Source: an uncultured Acidimicrobiales bacterium
Lineage (GTDB): Bacteria > Actinomycetota > Acidimicrobiia > Acidimicrobiales > SZUA-35
Direction: 5' to 3'
Length of the DNA: 64,000 bases
Assembly (NCBI GenBank): GCA_937997485.1
Contig: CALKTH010000075.1
Span: 1 to 64,000 of the forward strand
In this document: one piece after another, positions 15,362 to 23,992 of the stretch
Numbering within the stretch: the first letter of the stretch is position 1
Layout of the letters: each line of letters starts with the position of its first letter
Notes under the pieces: generated by a model
What the model was told of the DNA's origin: nothing
Databases searched by the model: none
The model's input: the letters and a program-made list of their open reading frames with translations, nothing else
Program-made: the position numbers and the translations under genes

Positions 15362-16451
15362 TGCGAATCCTGGGATCGAGGGCGGTGTAGAGCAGGTCGA
15401 CAAGGAAGTTGAGCAGGACGAAACCGACCGCAAGCACAACAACGGCTCCCTGAAGTACGAGGAAATCGAATCCGACGATGGCAGTCCCGATCAGGTTGCC
15501 CATGCCCGGGATGATGAAGATGATCTCGACGATGAGTGCTCCTCCGATGAGCCCGGCCGAGTTGACGGCAAACACCGTCAGGAGCGTGAACAGGGAGGGG
15601 CGGAGAGCGTGGGACCACAGCACCTTCCGTGGACTCACGCCTTTGGCTTTCGCCGTGGTGATGAAGCTCTCCTGCAGCGTGACCACCATGTCGGCTCGAA
15701 GCAGCCGCATGTAGGCGGCGGACAACCCGAGGCCGAGAGCCAGCGACGGCATGATCATCTGTTTGATGTGGCCCCAGACATCCTCGCCCCAGTACGTGTA
15801 CCTCGTGGCGGGCAGGACATCGAGCCAACCGGGACCGAGCACGTAGACGAGGAAGAGCGCGAGCACGAAGTTCGGCACCGAGAGCAGGCCCAGGGCTGAG
15901 GTGGAGATCACGCCGTCCGCCCGCTGGTTCGCTCGATAGGCGGCGTAGACACCAGCTGGCACCGAGACGGCGATGGCGATCAGCTGCGAATAGAGCATGA
16001 GTTGGAGCGAGATCGGCAGTGCCTGCGCCACTTGATCGGTCACCGACGTGTTGTTGATGAACGAGGTTCCGAGGTCGCCGACCAGCGCTCCCGAAACCCA
16101 GTCGAGGTAGCGGGAAAAGAAGGGCTCGGCCAGATCGTTGCGGTCGATGAACTGTTCAACCGCTTCCGGCGTGGCGCCCGGTCCCAGCACCCGAATGGCG
16201 ACGTCTTGGCTGCTGACACGCTGGGTTTGCAGGAAGAACACGAAGATCGTGACGAGGAAGAGCGTCGGGATCAGAGCGGCCAGCCGCTTGAACACATAGG
16301 TGCCGCTGGTGATGGCTGAGCCAATCACGATGGCGGCGAACGCCAGTGTGAAGGCGATGATGCCGTTCACGCCAAGCAACCACGAGAGCAGGAGCACAGC
16401 CACTGCGGCGAGGGCGCCGATCGCGCCCGCTTGTTCCCTTCGCTGGTTCAT
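15348..16451 (-). CDS. oppB: Oligopeptide ABC transporter permease, OppB/DppB type with extra N-terminal helices
   Basis: A 367-residue permease. The core from about residue 52 (YVFKRLAALIPTLFLVTIFVF) matches OppB/DppB. GDLGTSF precedes the second core helix, and the EAA loop (TTAKAKGVSPRKVLWSHALR) is present. Two additional hydrophobic segments (about 12-27 and 30-48) precede the usual first helix, so the protein has more N-terminal membrane than typical OppB. It is separated from the SBP gene by 181 bp holding two strong hairpins. It forms the translocation channel together with OppC. Confidence 0.92.
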   Translation of the reverse strand: MNQRREQAGAIGALAAVAVLLLSWLLGVNGIIAFTLAFAAIVIGSAITSGTYVFKRLAALIPTLFLVTIFVFFLQTQRVSSQDVAIRVLGPGATPEAVEQFIDRNDLAEPFFSRYLDWVSGALVGDLGTSFINNTSVTDQVAQALPISLQLMLYSQLIAIAVSVPAGVYAAYRANQRADGVISTSALGLLSVPNFVLALFLVYVLGPGWLDVLPATRYTYWGEDVWGHIKQMIMPSLALGLGLSAAYMRLLRADMVVTLQESFITTAKAKGVSPRKVLWSHALRPSLFTLLTVFAVNSAGLIGGALIVEIIFIIPGMGNLIGTAIVGFDFLVLQGAVVVLAVGFVLLNFLVDLLYTALDPRIRNVRS

Positions 16452-16557
16452 CCGGCCTCCTCGAGCTGGATCACGTTCACATGGACCACATTGGACTCAC
16501 TCGCGCTGAGCTCGCTCACTCCGTGCGCAAGGTCCTCACGGTGAATGATTCGCCCAA

Positions 16558-16620
16558 CGAGCGCCGCCGTTGGCAACGGCGCTCGACTCGGAGGGGCGAG
16601 GTCAGCCCCCGCCCCTCCGA
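16558..16620 (-). terminator. Two consecutive intercistronic hairpins after the SBP gene
   Basis: On the transcript, an 11-bp GC-rich stem (arms 16610-16620 and 16588-16598) lies 13 bases after the SBP stop. It is followed by a 9-bp stem (arms 16577-16585 and 16558-16566). Neither has a U-run. In SBP-permease operons such stems usually protect the SBP mRNA or act as partial terminators, giving more receptor than permease. Confidence 0.55.
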
Positions 16621-16632
16621 TCAAGGGAGGAA

Positions 16633-18516
16633 TCAACCCTGACAGTCGCCGTTGAGGCACCAGATCTCAGACATGTAGTGGGCCCCTCCGATCACCGGCT
16701 TGGTGATGTCGCCTTCCGGAGTGGTCGCCCCAACCACGTTCTGCACGTTGGGGCTGAAGGGCACACCCCACAGCGTCCACGTGTTCCAGATGTTCCAGAC
16801 GTTCTCGCCGAAGGACCGGTTGATGGCCTCGGCCGCAGCACGCCGCGTCTCGAGGTCGCCAACCGATCGCTGAAGCACGAGGTTCTCGTCGATCACCGGA
16901 TCCTGGAAACGCCCGAAGTTGAGCGCCAGGCTGCCGACAGGGGACGAGGTTCCCGAGAACCACCACAGGAACTGGTTGTCCGGGTCTATGCCGGAGTGGT
17001 TCCGCCAACCCTGAGCTTGGAACGTGCCCGTGAGCGCCAAGCCGATGTACTGGCCCTGCTCCACTGGCGTGATGGTCACCTGAATCTCGTCGCCGAAAGC
17101 GTCGGCCCACATCGAGGCGATCAACTGGTTCGTCTCAACGTTGAACGGGTCGTTGGTCGTGTTGTAGGTGAACTGGATGACGTCGGTTCCAGCGTCTGCC
17201 TTGCAAGTCTCGAACTCGGCCTGAGCCGCTGCAATGTCGAACTGCGGGTAGCCGGTGTCTTCCAGATACCCGATCGAGCCGGGCGGGAAGGGTCCATTGG
17301 CGACCTCGACGATGCCAGCGCCCCGTTCGTCGGCCACTCGCTGACTGTCGGTTGCGTGGGCAAGCGCCCGGCGACAGCTCAGGTGGACGAGCGGGTTGCC
17401 GTCGTTGAGTCCGTTCGGATCCATGGGCACCGGAGCGTCGAGCCCCTGCAAGAACGCCAGTGTCGGGTTCTCGCCAGCTGCCACGTTGAGGAGGATGTAG
17501 CTCGTTGCACCGAAGTCACTCGCCGTGATCATCGGGAACTCCCCGTCATCCTGGAATGTCTTGATCTCGTCGGCGTTCGAGGTGTGGATGATGTCGAACT
17601 GTCCGGACTCCAGCGCCGATGAGCGGGAGGCGATGTCGACGGCGACCACATACTCGACCTTGTCGAGGTACGGCAGCGACTCGCCGGTCACACCGTTCGG
17701 TCCTCGCCAGTAGTTCTCGTTCTTCACCGCAACGAAGCTGTTGCCATTGCCCGGCGTGTAGGACTCGAACACAAAGGCACCAGTGCCCACGGGTGCGGCC
17801 GGATCGCCATCGGCCGGTGTGGCTGCGATCTCCTCGGAGAAGAAGGGCGCTCCTTCGGTTCGGAACGGAATGTCGGGCAGCGACGCAAGCCACGCCGGCG
17901 AGAACATGTACGAACACGTCGAGCCGCCGAAGTTGGCCACCAATGGCGCCCATGGGCTGGAGGTCGTGATCGTCAGCGTTTGACCGTCCGCTTGGATATC
18001 AGCGATGCCGCTGAGCGCAGGACCGGTCAGAGAGCTGAAGCGGCAAGCGTTCAGGTTGAAGGCGACGGCGGCTGCGTCGAGCGGGGTGCCATCGTGGAAT
18101 TGCACTCCGTCCCGAACTTGCCAGGTGTGGACCGTGTTGTCCTCGTTTGCTTCCCAGCTTTCGATCAGGTGCGGACCGACGGCGCCGACTTCTTCGAGCG
18201 GATAGAAGAGCGGATCGGTCACCGATCGCAGAATCATGTGGCAGGCGATGGCGCAGCTGACTCGGTAGTGAGCCCACGGGTTCGCTGAGTCGGCCTCGAT
18301 GCCATAGACGAGCGTGCCGCCGGCAACGGGCCCGTCGGCAGCTTCGGCCACGGTGGTCGTCGTTGCGGCCACGGTCGTGGCCGGTCCCGACTCTTCCTCC
18401 TCGGCGGTGGTTGCGGTCGTGTCGGCCGTTGTTCCGTCGTCGCCGCCGCTGCATGCAGCAGCAACGAGCGCAAGCGCAAACAACATCGACAACAGCTTCG
18501 TCATCGTGAGTCTCAC
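16633..18516 (-). CDS. oppA: Oligopeptide ABC transporter substrate-binding lipoprotein (SBP family 5)
   Basis: A 627-residue extracytoplasmic receptor. The GTG at 18516 follows GGGGAA at good spacing and gives a short leader; the upstream ATG at 18558 is not used because it would place basic residues before a normal signal peptide. The lipobox ends in Cys22 (LVAAAC), then a Thr/Glu/Ala-rich linker reaches to about residue 60. The mature part begins GGTLVYGIEADSANPW and has the SBP_bac_5 pattern VRDGVQFHDGTPLDAAAVAF. The protein is longer than typical DppA (about 535). It is first in the operon with oppBCFD and has a CRP-like box 72 bp upstream. Confidence 0.93.
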   Translation of the reverse strand: MRLTMTKLLSMLFALALVAAACSGGDDGTTADTTATTAEEEESGPATTVAATTTTVAEAADGPVAGGTLVYGIEADSANPWAHYRVSCAIACHMILRSVTDPLFYPLEEVGAVGPHLIESWEANEDNTVHTWQVRDGVQFHDGTPLDAAAVAFNLNACRFSSLTGPALSGIADIQADGQTLTITTSSPWAPLVANFGGSTCSYMFSPAWLASLPDIPFRTEGAPFFSEEIAATPADGDPAAPVGTGAFVFESYTPGNGNSFVAVKNENYWRGPNGVTGESLPYLDKVEYVVAVDIASRSSALESGQFDIIHTSNADEIKTFQDDGEFPMITASDFGATSYILLNVAAGENPTLAFLQGLDAPVPMDPNGLNDGNPLVHLSCRRALAHATDSQRVADERGAGIVEVANGPFPPGSIGYLEDTGYPQFDIAAAQAEFETCKADAGTDVIQFTYNTTNDPFNVETNQLIASMWADAFGDEIQVTITPVEQGQYIGLALTGTFQAQGWRNHSGIDPDNQFLWWFSGTSSPVGSLALNFGRFQDPVIDENLVLQRSVGDLETRRAAAEAINRSFGENVWNIWNTWTLWGVPFSPNVQNVVGATTPEGDITKPVIGGAHYMSEIWCLNGDCQG

Positions 18517-18587
18517 GTGTTCCCCTTTTGGATCCGGCCCGTGAGTTCGGGGCGGCAAGCCTCGGTCGAGGGGTCCCCTCCCTCGAA

Positions 18588-18603
18588 CGTGACGATTGTC
18601 ACC
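18588..18603. promoter_or_regulatory. CRP-like box upstream of the peptide transporter operon
   Basis: Read on the minus strand it is GGTGA-CAATCG-TCACG, holding a GTGAC-N4-GTCAC palindrome at 18589-18602. It sits about 72 bp before the GTG of the SBP gene in the gap after the sulfatase gene, matching the box before oppD at 2569. Confidence 0.4.
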
Positions 18604-18648
18604 CTACTCACACTCTCCTGAGCAGTGAAAGTAGGTCGCGGCTTTCTG

Positions 18649-20070
18649 TCACTGAGGGACGAAAGGAGCGTCGCCGACCTCGGCTTGGACACGCGCCAAC
18701 TCGGCCTCGAGCTCTGCTCGGACTGCGGCGGCCTCTGGAGCGTCGATGATGTTGTGCACCTCGAGCGGATCGTTCACGAGATCGAACAGCTCCCATTCCA
18801 TCGGATCGGCGGGGCCGAGTGCTCCCGGCTGACCAAGCGGCGCGTTGTAGTAGCAGATCAGTTTGTGCGTGCGAGTTCGCACCCCGTAGTGAGCGGGGCA
18901 GAGGTGGTCGCCGTCTCGATGCATCCAGTATCGGTAGTACATCGAGGTTGGCCAGTCGTCTGGGGTTTCGCCGTCGAGCAAGCTTGCGAAGGAGCGGCCC
19001 TGCATCTTGGGGGACCCTTCGACGCCCGCCAGGTCGAGGAAGGTGGGAGCGAAGTCGACGTTGGTGACGATGTCATCGTTGGTGGAGCCGGGTTCGATTC
19101 GAGCGGGATACCGAATGAGGAACGGCATGTTCAGGGACTGCTCGTACATCAAGCGTTTGTCGAACCAACCGTGGTCACCGAGGAAGAACCCCTGGTCCGA
19201 GGTGTAGACCACGATCGTGTCATCGGCGATGCCTTCATCGTCGAGGCGGTCGAGGAGACGACCGACGTTGTCATCGATGGACGCCACAACGCGGAGGTAG
19301 TCCTTGATGTAGCGCTGGTAGCGCCAGCTGATCTCTTCGTCCTCGGTGAGACCAGAAGGGACAGGGGACTTCAAATCAACGATGGGATCGAGGTCCATCA
19401 TCCGCATCTTGACGGCTTGGATCACCTCGGCTCGGCCAACGAGATCATCGCGGAACGTGTCGGGCTCGGGGATGTCAACGTCGTCGTACATCGTGGCGTG
19501 TTCGCGACTCGGCTCCCACGAACGGTGAGGCGCCTTGTGGTGACAGAACAAGGCGAAGGGTCGTTCGGGATCGCGACGATCGAGGAAGCTCAGGCAATCG
19601 TCGGTGATCAAGTCGGTGACGTAACCACCACGTTCGACAATCTGGCTGGAGCCGTCCGAGTTGCCAGCCTGAACCATGACCGGATTGTGATAGTGCCCCT
19701 GCCCCGGCAGCACTCGCCAGAAGTCGAATCCGCTGGGATCGTGCTTCGGCCCATGGCCGAGGTGCCACTTTCCGAACATGCCCGTCTGGTAGCCCGCGCC
19801 CTGGAGAGCCTTGGGAAAGGTCCACAACGAGTTGTCCATGTGGGTTGCCAGCGTGGTCACGCCGTTCACATGGTTGTAGGTGCCAGCGAGAATGGCGGCG
19901 CGACTCGGTGTGCAGATGGAATTGGTGCAGAAGACGCCGTCCATCCGCATGCCCCCGTCGGCGATCCGGTCGAGATGCGGCGTCTGGTTGATGCGGCTGC
20001 CGTAGGCGGAGATCGCGTGCGACGCGTGATCGTCGCTCATGATGAAGAGCAGGTTTGGCTGGCGCGTCAT
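18649..20070 (-). CDS. Sulfatase (type I, Cys-type formylglycine)
   Basis: A 473-residue alkaline-phosphatase-superfamily sulfatase. Metal-binding Asp13/Asp14 (MSDDH), the active-site motif CTPSR at 53-57 (Cys53 becomes formylglycine) and FGKWHLGH are visible. The later DQG-x-x-LGDHG block completes the metal site. No signal peptide is seen from the ATG at 20070; an upstream in-frame extension is Pro/Ala-rich and unlikely. It should hydrolyse a sulfate ester, and needs a formylglycine-generating enzyme that is not in the window. It lies 49 bp after a DinB-like gene and upstream of the peptide transporter. Confidence 0.92.
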   Translation of the reverse strand: MTRQPNLLFIMSDDHASHAISAYGSRINQTPHLDRIADGGMRMDGVFCTNSICTPSRAAILAGTYNHVNGVTTLATHMDNSLWTFPKALQGAGYQTGMFGKWHLGHGPKHDPSGFDFWRVLPGQGHYHNPVMVQAGNSDGSSQIVERGGYVTDLITDDCLSFLDRRDPERPFALFCHHKAPHRSWEPSREHATMYDDVDIPEPDTFRDDLVGRAEVIQAVKMRMMDLDPIVDLKSPVPSGLTEDEEISWRYQRYIKDYLRVVASIDDNVGRLLDRLDDEGIADDTIVVYTSDQGFFLGDHGWFDKRLMYEQSLNMPFLIRYPARIEPGSTNDDIVTNVDFAPTFLDLAGVEGSPKMQGRSFASLLDGETPDDWPTSMYYRYWMHRDGDHLCPAHYGVRTRTHKLICYYNAPLGQPGALGPADPMEWELFDLVNDPLEVHNIIDAPEAAAVRAELEAELARVQAEVGDAPFVPQ

Positions 20071-20119
20071 GTTCTCGTCCCAGATGCTGGCGATTGGTGG
20101 AGCAGGTACCGGAGCGTGG

Positions 20120-20674
20120 TCAGGCAGCGCGACCAACGGCGGCCAGATAGCGGTCGAGCAGCGGAGCGTCTGCGGCGACCTCGGGTCCCTCCTTCGTTCG
20201 TCCACTCTTCACGAACATCTCTTGACGGGACAACACGCTGTCGAGCGTGTCCGCCAGGAGCTGATCGGACAAGCCGTGGTCGACGCCTGCGGCCGTCGCC
20301 AGATCCCACGCGTGGGTGACCGGATCCCACTGGACCATTCCGCACACCCCGTCGATGTCCGCCGCCTTGAACCAGAACGGTCCTTCCTGCGAGAGCGTGT
20401 TCGGCTGGTCAAGCGAGGTGAGGACGTTGTCCCGGCACGCGTTCCATGTGCCAACAACATCATCGCTCTCCGGTGATGGCGTTGGGGCTGCCATCTCTCC
20501 GGTTCGGGCCATCGTGGCGACGCCGTTGAGCACCGAGCACTGATGCTCGACCAGCTCTTTTGCGTTCCACTCCTCGCACGGTGTTGCCGCATCCCATTTG
20601 TCGGCTGGAACACGTTGCACGACGGCGTCGAAGGCATAGATGGCTTGGGTGAAAGAGCGAAGGTTCTTGCTCAC
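20120..20674 (-). CDS. TIGR03086-like DinB/maleylpyruvate isomerase-fold protein
   Basis: A 184-residue four-helix-bundle protein. The W-D-A-x-TPCEEWN-x-x-x-L-V-x-H pattern (about 25-43) and D-P-V-T-H-A-W-D-L-A-x-A-x-G match the actinobacterial TIGR03086 family of the DinB/MDMPI superfamily. The histidines probably hold a metal ion; thiol (mycothiol) dependence is family knowledge, not shown here. The GTG at 20674 follows AGGAG at good spacing, while the longer ORF start at 20776 runs into the hydratase region. It is divergent from an enoyl-CoA hydratase and upstream of the sulfatase. Confidence 0.8.
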   Translation of the reverse strand: MSKNLRSFTQAIYAFDAVVQRVPADKWDAATPCEEWNAKELVEHQCSVLNGVATMARTGEMAAPTPSPESDDVVGTWNACRDNVLTSLDQPNTLSQEGPFWFKAADIDGVCGMVQWDPVTHAWDLATAAGVDHGLSDQLLADTLDSVLSRQEMFVKSGRTKEGPEVAADAPLLDRYLAAVGRAA

Positions 20675-20736
20675 GAAGGTCTCCTGAGAAGGGAGCACAG
20701 TTGTGCTCGGTGCGGGTCGTGGCCAAATGTAGGGGC

Positions 20737-21567
20737 ATGACCGAGTGGGAACGAGTCCGGTTCGACAAGCCAGCACCAGGAGTGGGGAGGATCACGCTCA
20801 CGAGAGCCGAGGCAGCGAATGCTCAGGACTACCTGATGATCAGCCAACTCAACGAGGCATTCGATGTCGCCGCCCGAGACACCGATGTGCGCTGCATCGT
20901 GCTGGCAGCTGATGGCAAGCACTTCTCGTCAGGCCATGACCTGCGCGACGAAACCGACATCGAGGACCTGCCGATCGTGGGGACCCAATGCCATTTCGGG
21001 GCCGAGGGCGCCGAGGGGTACATGGCGAAGGAGGCCGAGCTCTACGTCGGCATGTGCTGGCGCTGGCGCAACATCCCGAAGCCGACGATCGCCCAGGTCC
21101 AAGGCAAGGTGATTGCCGGTGGTCTCATGCTGGTGTGGCCGATGGATCTCATCGTGTGTTCAGAGGAGGCCACGTTCGCCGACCCGGTCGTCGCCTTCGG
21201 CGTGAACGGACACGAGTACTTCACGCACCCGTACGAGGCCGGAGCCCGCCTGGCCAAAGAGATGCTCTTCACCGGTCGTGCCATCACCGCAGAGGAGGCG
21301 TTGCGGCACGGAATGGTCAACAAGGTCGTGCCGCTAGATGAGCTGGAGGAGGCCACGCTGGCTATGGCCGCCCACATCGCCAAACGGCCGATGTTCGGCC
21401 TCACGCTGGCAAAGCAGTCGGTGAACAACTCGCTCGATGCGATGGGGATGTACACCGCTATTCAGAGCGCGTTCGGCCTCCACCACGTCGGTCACAATCA
21501 CAACCAGCGAGTGCACGGGAGCCTCGTCGATCCGGCTGGAGTGCAGACCATTCGAGACGAGGCGTAG
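20737..21567 (+). CDS. Enoyl-CoA hydratase family protein
   Basis: A 276-residue crotonase-fold protein. SSGHDLRDE (about 64-72) and QGKVIAGGLML (about 126-136) form the oxyanion hole. A Met/Trp-rich insert with YVGMCWRWRNIPKP between them is typical of the larger CoA hydratases acting on bulky acyl chains. The ATG at 20737 has AGGGG only one base away, so a leaderless or weakly led start is likely. It ends at 21567, followed by a clear hairpin terminator. Confidence 0.9.
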   Translation: MTEWERVRFDKPAPGVGRITLTRAEAANAQDYLMISQLNEAFDVAARDTDVRCIVLAADGKHFSSGHDLRDETDIEDLPIVGTQCHFGAEGAEGYMAKEAELYVGMCWRWRNIPKPTIAQVQGKVIAGGLMLVWPMDLIVCSEEATFADPVVAFGVNGHEYFTHPYEAGARLAKEMLFTGRAITAEEALRHGMVNKVVPLDELEEATLAMAAHIAKRPMFGLTLAKQSVNNSLDAMGMYTAIQSAFGLHHVGHNHNQRVHGSLVDPAGVQTIRDEA

Positions 21568-21601
21568 CGGAACAAGGTTCTGAGACGAGCGGGGAACGAG
21601 A

Positions 21602-21630
21602 AAGGCCGGGCCATCTGGCCCGGCCTTCTT
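21602..21630 (+). terminator. Rho-independent terminator, probably bidirectional
   Basis: AAGGCCGGGCC and GGCCCGGCCTT form a perfect 11-bp stem around a 4-base loop, with a TTCTT run after it on the plus strand and A-rich bases before it. It lies 35 bp after the hydratase stop and 53 bp after the convergent TlpA-like gene's stop. Confidence 0.85.
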
Positions 21631-21682
21631 CGTGCTCTTGCGTTCGGAGTAGCAGCGCCGCCCCGGACGGTTCAGCGCTTTT

Positions 21683-22372
21683 CTACTGGGGCACGCCAGC
21701 TGCGGTTTGAGCCCAGAGCGCAAGGGTTTGGTCGGCCTGCAAACCACCGGACGAGCGGGTGATCACCCGGTTTTCGCCATCGAGGTAGACCACATACGGG
21801 AAGGCGGCGCCTCCGTAGGCAGCCAGTGACGAGCTCAAATCGTCGTCGCGCATCGTCACGCCGGTCCAGCCTTCGACATTCAGCCAGGTCTCTGGCGGGA
21901 AGTTGGCTTGCGCCGGGGAGGTGGAGGTGGCAACGGCATAGACGTCGACACCCTCGGGGAGGAGGCCGTCATTGATGAGGCCCTGTACAAGTGGGACTTC
22001 GACCTGGCAGTGCGGGCACCAGTGGGCGAGGAAATAGACGACCTTGTTCCGGCCATCGGGGCCGATGACGACGGGCGTGTCGTCGAAACTCGTACCCGTC
22101 AAGGTCGGAGCAACGGTGCCGACGACGGGATCGTTGGCGCCGCTCGAGACCGAGACGCCCTGTGGCATCGGGGCCAGAATCTCGCCGTCGACCTCGACCG
22201 GGGCAGTTTGGGGGGCATCAGAAATGTCGCTCTCCCGGCTGCTGGCGAGGATGGCAACGCCAGCGATGCCGATGATGAACACCCCGAGGATCGCGAGGAT
22301 GAAGCCCCGGTTGCCTGAATTCGGGTTGTCGATCTGAGCAACCTTCTTGTTGACCTTCTTCGTTGCAGTCAT
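21683..22372 (-). CDS. Membrane-anchored TlpA-like thioredoxin
   Basis: A 229-residue protein. A basic N-terminus is followed by one membrane helix (24-43), a Pro/Val linker and a thioredoxin fold outside the cell with the redox pair Cys119/Cys122 (WCPHC). A cis-Pro-containing segment (GAAFPYVVY) is visible. It resembles extracytoplasmic thiol-disulfide oxidoreductases (TlpA/Bdb family). The ATG at 22372 has AAGG upstream. Together with the DsbB-like gene 87 bp upstream on the same strand it makes a compact extracytoplasmic disulfide system. Confidence 0.88.
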   Translation of the reverse strand: MTATKKVNKKVAQIDNPNSGNRGFILAILGVFIIGIAGVAILASSRESDISDAPQTAPVEVDGEILAPMPQGVSVSSGANDPVVGTVAPTLTGTSFDDTPVVIGPDGRNKVVYFLAHWCPHCQVEVPLVQGLINDGLLPEGVDVYAVATSTSPAQANFPPETWLNVEGWTGVTMRDDDLSSSLAAYGGAAFPYVVYLDGENRVITRSSGGLQADQTLALWAQTAAGVPQ

Positions 22373-22459
22373 GAAGTGCCTTTCGGCCGCCGAGGCGGTT
22401 CCGGTGAGGTGTTTCGAGGAATGGATGGGCCGATGCTGGGCATCAACACAGACGGCTGC

Positions 22460-23005
22460 TCACACAACCGTTCGGGCAAGTGAACCAGCTCGGAGCGAAA
22501 GGCCACCGAAAAAGATGATCCCGGCGAATCCAATGGCGGCCATGGTCGGGATCGTCATGAAACCGAAGACCTCGACCCAGATCCCCGAACACGGATTGTT
22601 CGGATCGCACAACGCCTCGCCGAAACCCCCAACCGCCTGTTCCACCCGGTGGAAGATGGCGACGGGCAGCCCGATGACGGCGAGGACGACCGCAAGCATG
22701 GCCAGCGCTCGTTGCTTTGTCGCCACAGCCACTACCAGCAGCAGCGCTGCGGGGTACATGAAGAACCGCTGGACCCAGCACAGCCGGCATGGCGCATAGC
22801 CGGCGATCTCGGACATGTAGAGCGAGCCCAGCGTGGTCACCAAAGCGACCGCGGCGGCGAGTTCGAGCCACACGCTTTGCGTCTGGCGCAAAACGTCCAT
22901 CGTCGCCTCACGGGCGAACACGAGGCCCAGCGCTCCGAAGACCACGACGGTCGCCAAAGAGAGGGCAAGCAAGGCGAAGAAGAGTTCCATGGTTTCGACT
23001 GGCAT
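22460..23005 (-). CDS. DsbB/BdbC-like disulfide bond formation membrane protein
   Basis: A 181-residue membrane protein with about five helices. It carries a CxxC pair (Cys73/Cys76, CRLCWVQRFFMYP) at the start of a helix and a second pair Cys133/Cys139 (CDPNNPC) in an outer loop, the arrangement by which DsbB re-oxidises its thioredoxin partner with quinone. An extra N-terminal helix precedes the DsbB core. The start is uncertain: ATG 23005 or ATG 22990. The 21-bp gap to the divergent SDR leaves little promoter space. The partner is probably the TlpA-like protein. Confidence 0.87.
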   Translation of the reverse strand: MPVETMELFFALLALSLATVVVFGALGLVFAREATMDVLRQTQSVWLELAAAVALVTTLGSLYMSEIAGYAPCRLCWVQRFFMYPAALLLVVAVATKQRALAMLAVVLAVIGLPVAIFHRVEQAVGGFGEALCDPNNPCSGIWVEVFGFMTIPTMAAIGFAGIIFFGGLSLRAGSLARTVV

Positions 23006-23026
23006 GAGGTGTGCAAGGGTACTCGG

Positions 23027-23809
23027 ATGACAGACATGGATCGGGCGCACGCCTCCAACAACGAACCGACCGGAACCGAACTCGCGGGCCAGGTCGCATT
23101 GGTCACCGGATCGTCGAGCGGCATCGGTGAAGAGACGGCACGACGCCTCTCCGCGCTCGGCGCCACGGTCGTGGTCAACTCGTCGTCGTCGGTCGAAGCG
23201 GGTGAGGCAGTCGCGGCTTCGCTCCCCGGCGAGGCGCACTACGTTCGGGCCGACATCTCGCAGAAGGAAGAGACAGATCATCTGCTGGCCGAGACCCTGG
23301 AGCGTTGCGGCAAGCTCGACATTCTGGTGAACAACGCGGGCTGGACGACGGTGGTCCCGCACCGTGATCTCGATGGTCTGACCGACGAGATCTTCGACAA
23401 GACCATGCAGGTCAACGTCTACGGCACCTGGCGCCTCACCAAGGCGGCGATCCCTCACCTCCGAGAGTCGAGCAATCCGAACGTCGTGACGATCACGTCA
23501 ATCGCTGGGGTTCGGCCGGTCGGGAGCTCGATGGCGTACTCGATGGCCAAGGCCGCGCTCAATCAGATGACTGCGCTGCTCGCCAAGTCGCATGGCCCCA
23601 TTCGCTTCAACGCCGTTGCCCCTGGTCTCGTCGCCACACCGTGGACGGCGGACTGGGATGCTCAGCACGAAGCCGTGGCCAAGATGGCGCCGATTCCCCG
23701 ATCGGCAACCCCCGAGGATTGTGCCGAGGCCGTACTCGCCTTCGTTCGTAATGGCTACATCTCCGGCCAGGTCCTCGTCGTCGACGGCGCCCTCACCCAA
23801 GTCACCTGA
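23027..23809 (+). CDS. SDR-family oxidoreductase
   Basis: A 260-residue short-chain dehydrogenase. TGSSSGIG binds the cofactor, NNAGWT marks beta-4, and the catalytic Ser...Tyr-x-x-x-Lys appears as YSMAKAALNQM. The end (GQVLVVDGALTQVT) is typical. An unstructured leader of about 18 residues precedes the fold. The ATG at 23027 follows AAGGG at seven bases. The substrate is unknown. It is divergent from the DsbB-like gene. Confidence 0.88.
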   Translation: MTDMDRAHASNNEPTGTELAGQVALVTGSSSGIGEETARRLSALGATVVVNSSSSVEAGEAVAASLPGEAHYVRADISQKEETDHLLAETLERCGKLDILVNNAGWTTVVPHRDLDGLTDEIFDKTMQVNVYGTWRLTKAAIPHLRESSNPNVVTITSIAGVRPVGSSMAYSMAKAALNQMTALLAKSHGPIRFNAVAPGLVATPWTADWDAQHEAVAKMAPIPRSATPEDCAEAVLAFVRNGYISGQVLVVDGALTQVT

Positions 23810-23854
23810 CCCAGCGCTCCACCGCACCACCCCACACTTCGCCCCAACACCCTC

Positions 23855-23898
23855 GTGGCACCGTTACGTGACGCCAGAGCGACAAGTAACGGTGCCAC
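23855..23898. repeat. 44-bp palindromic intergenic repeat, copy 1
   Basis: GTGGCACCGTTAC and GTAACGGTGCCAC form a perfect 13-bp stem around an 18-base loop (GTGACGCCAGAGCGACAA). The element and about 8 bp to its left (CACCCTC) recur at 55747-55790. It lies in the 183-bp gap 23810-23992 between two co-directional genes. The rest of the gap is GC-rich and shows no gene. Confidence 0.8.
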
Positions 23899-23992
23899 CT
23901 GCCGGGGAGGGCTGGGGTAGAGCGGTCGGAGGAGGTGGCGGTGGGCGTCGGCGTCTTTGCGGTGACGGGGCGGCAGCTGATAGCCACGGGCG

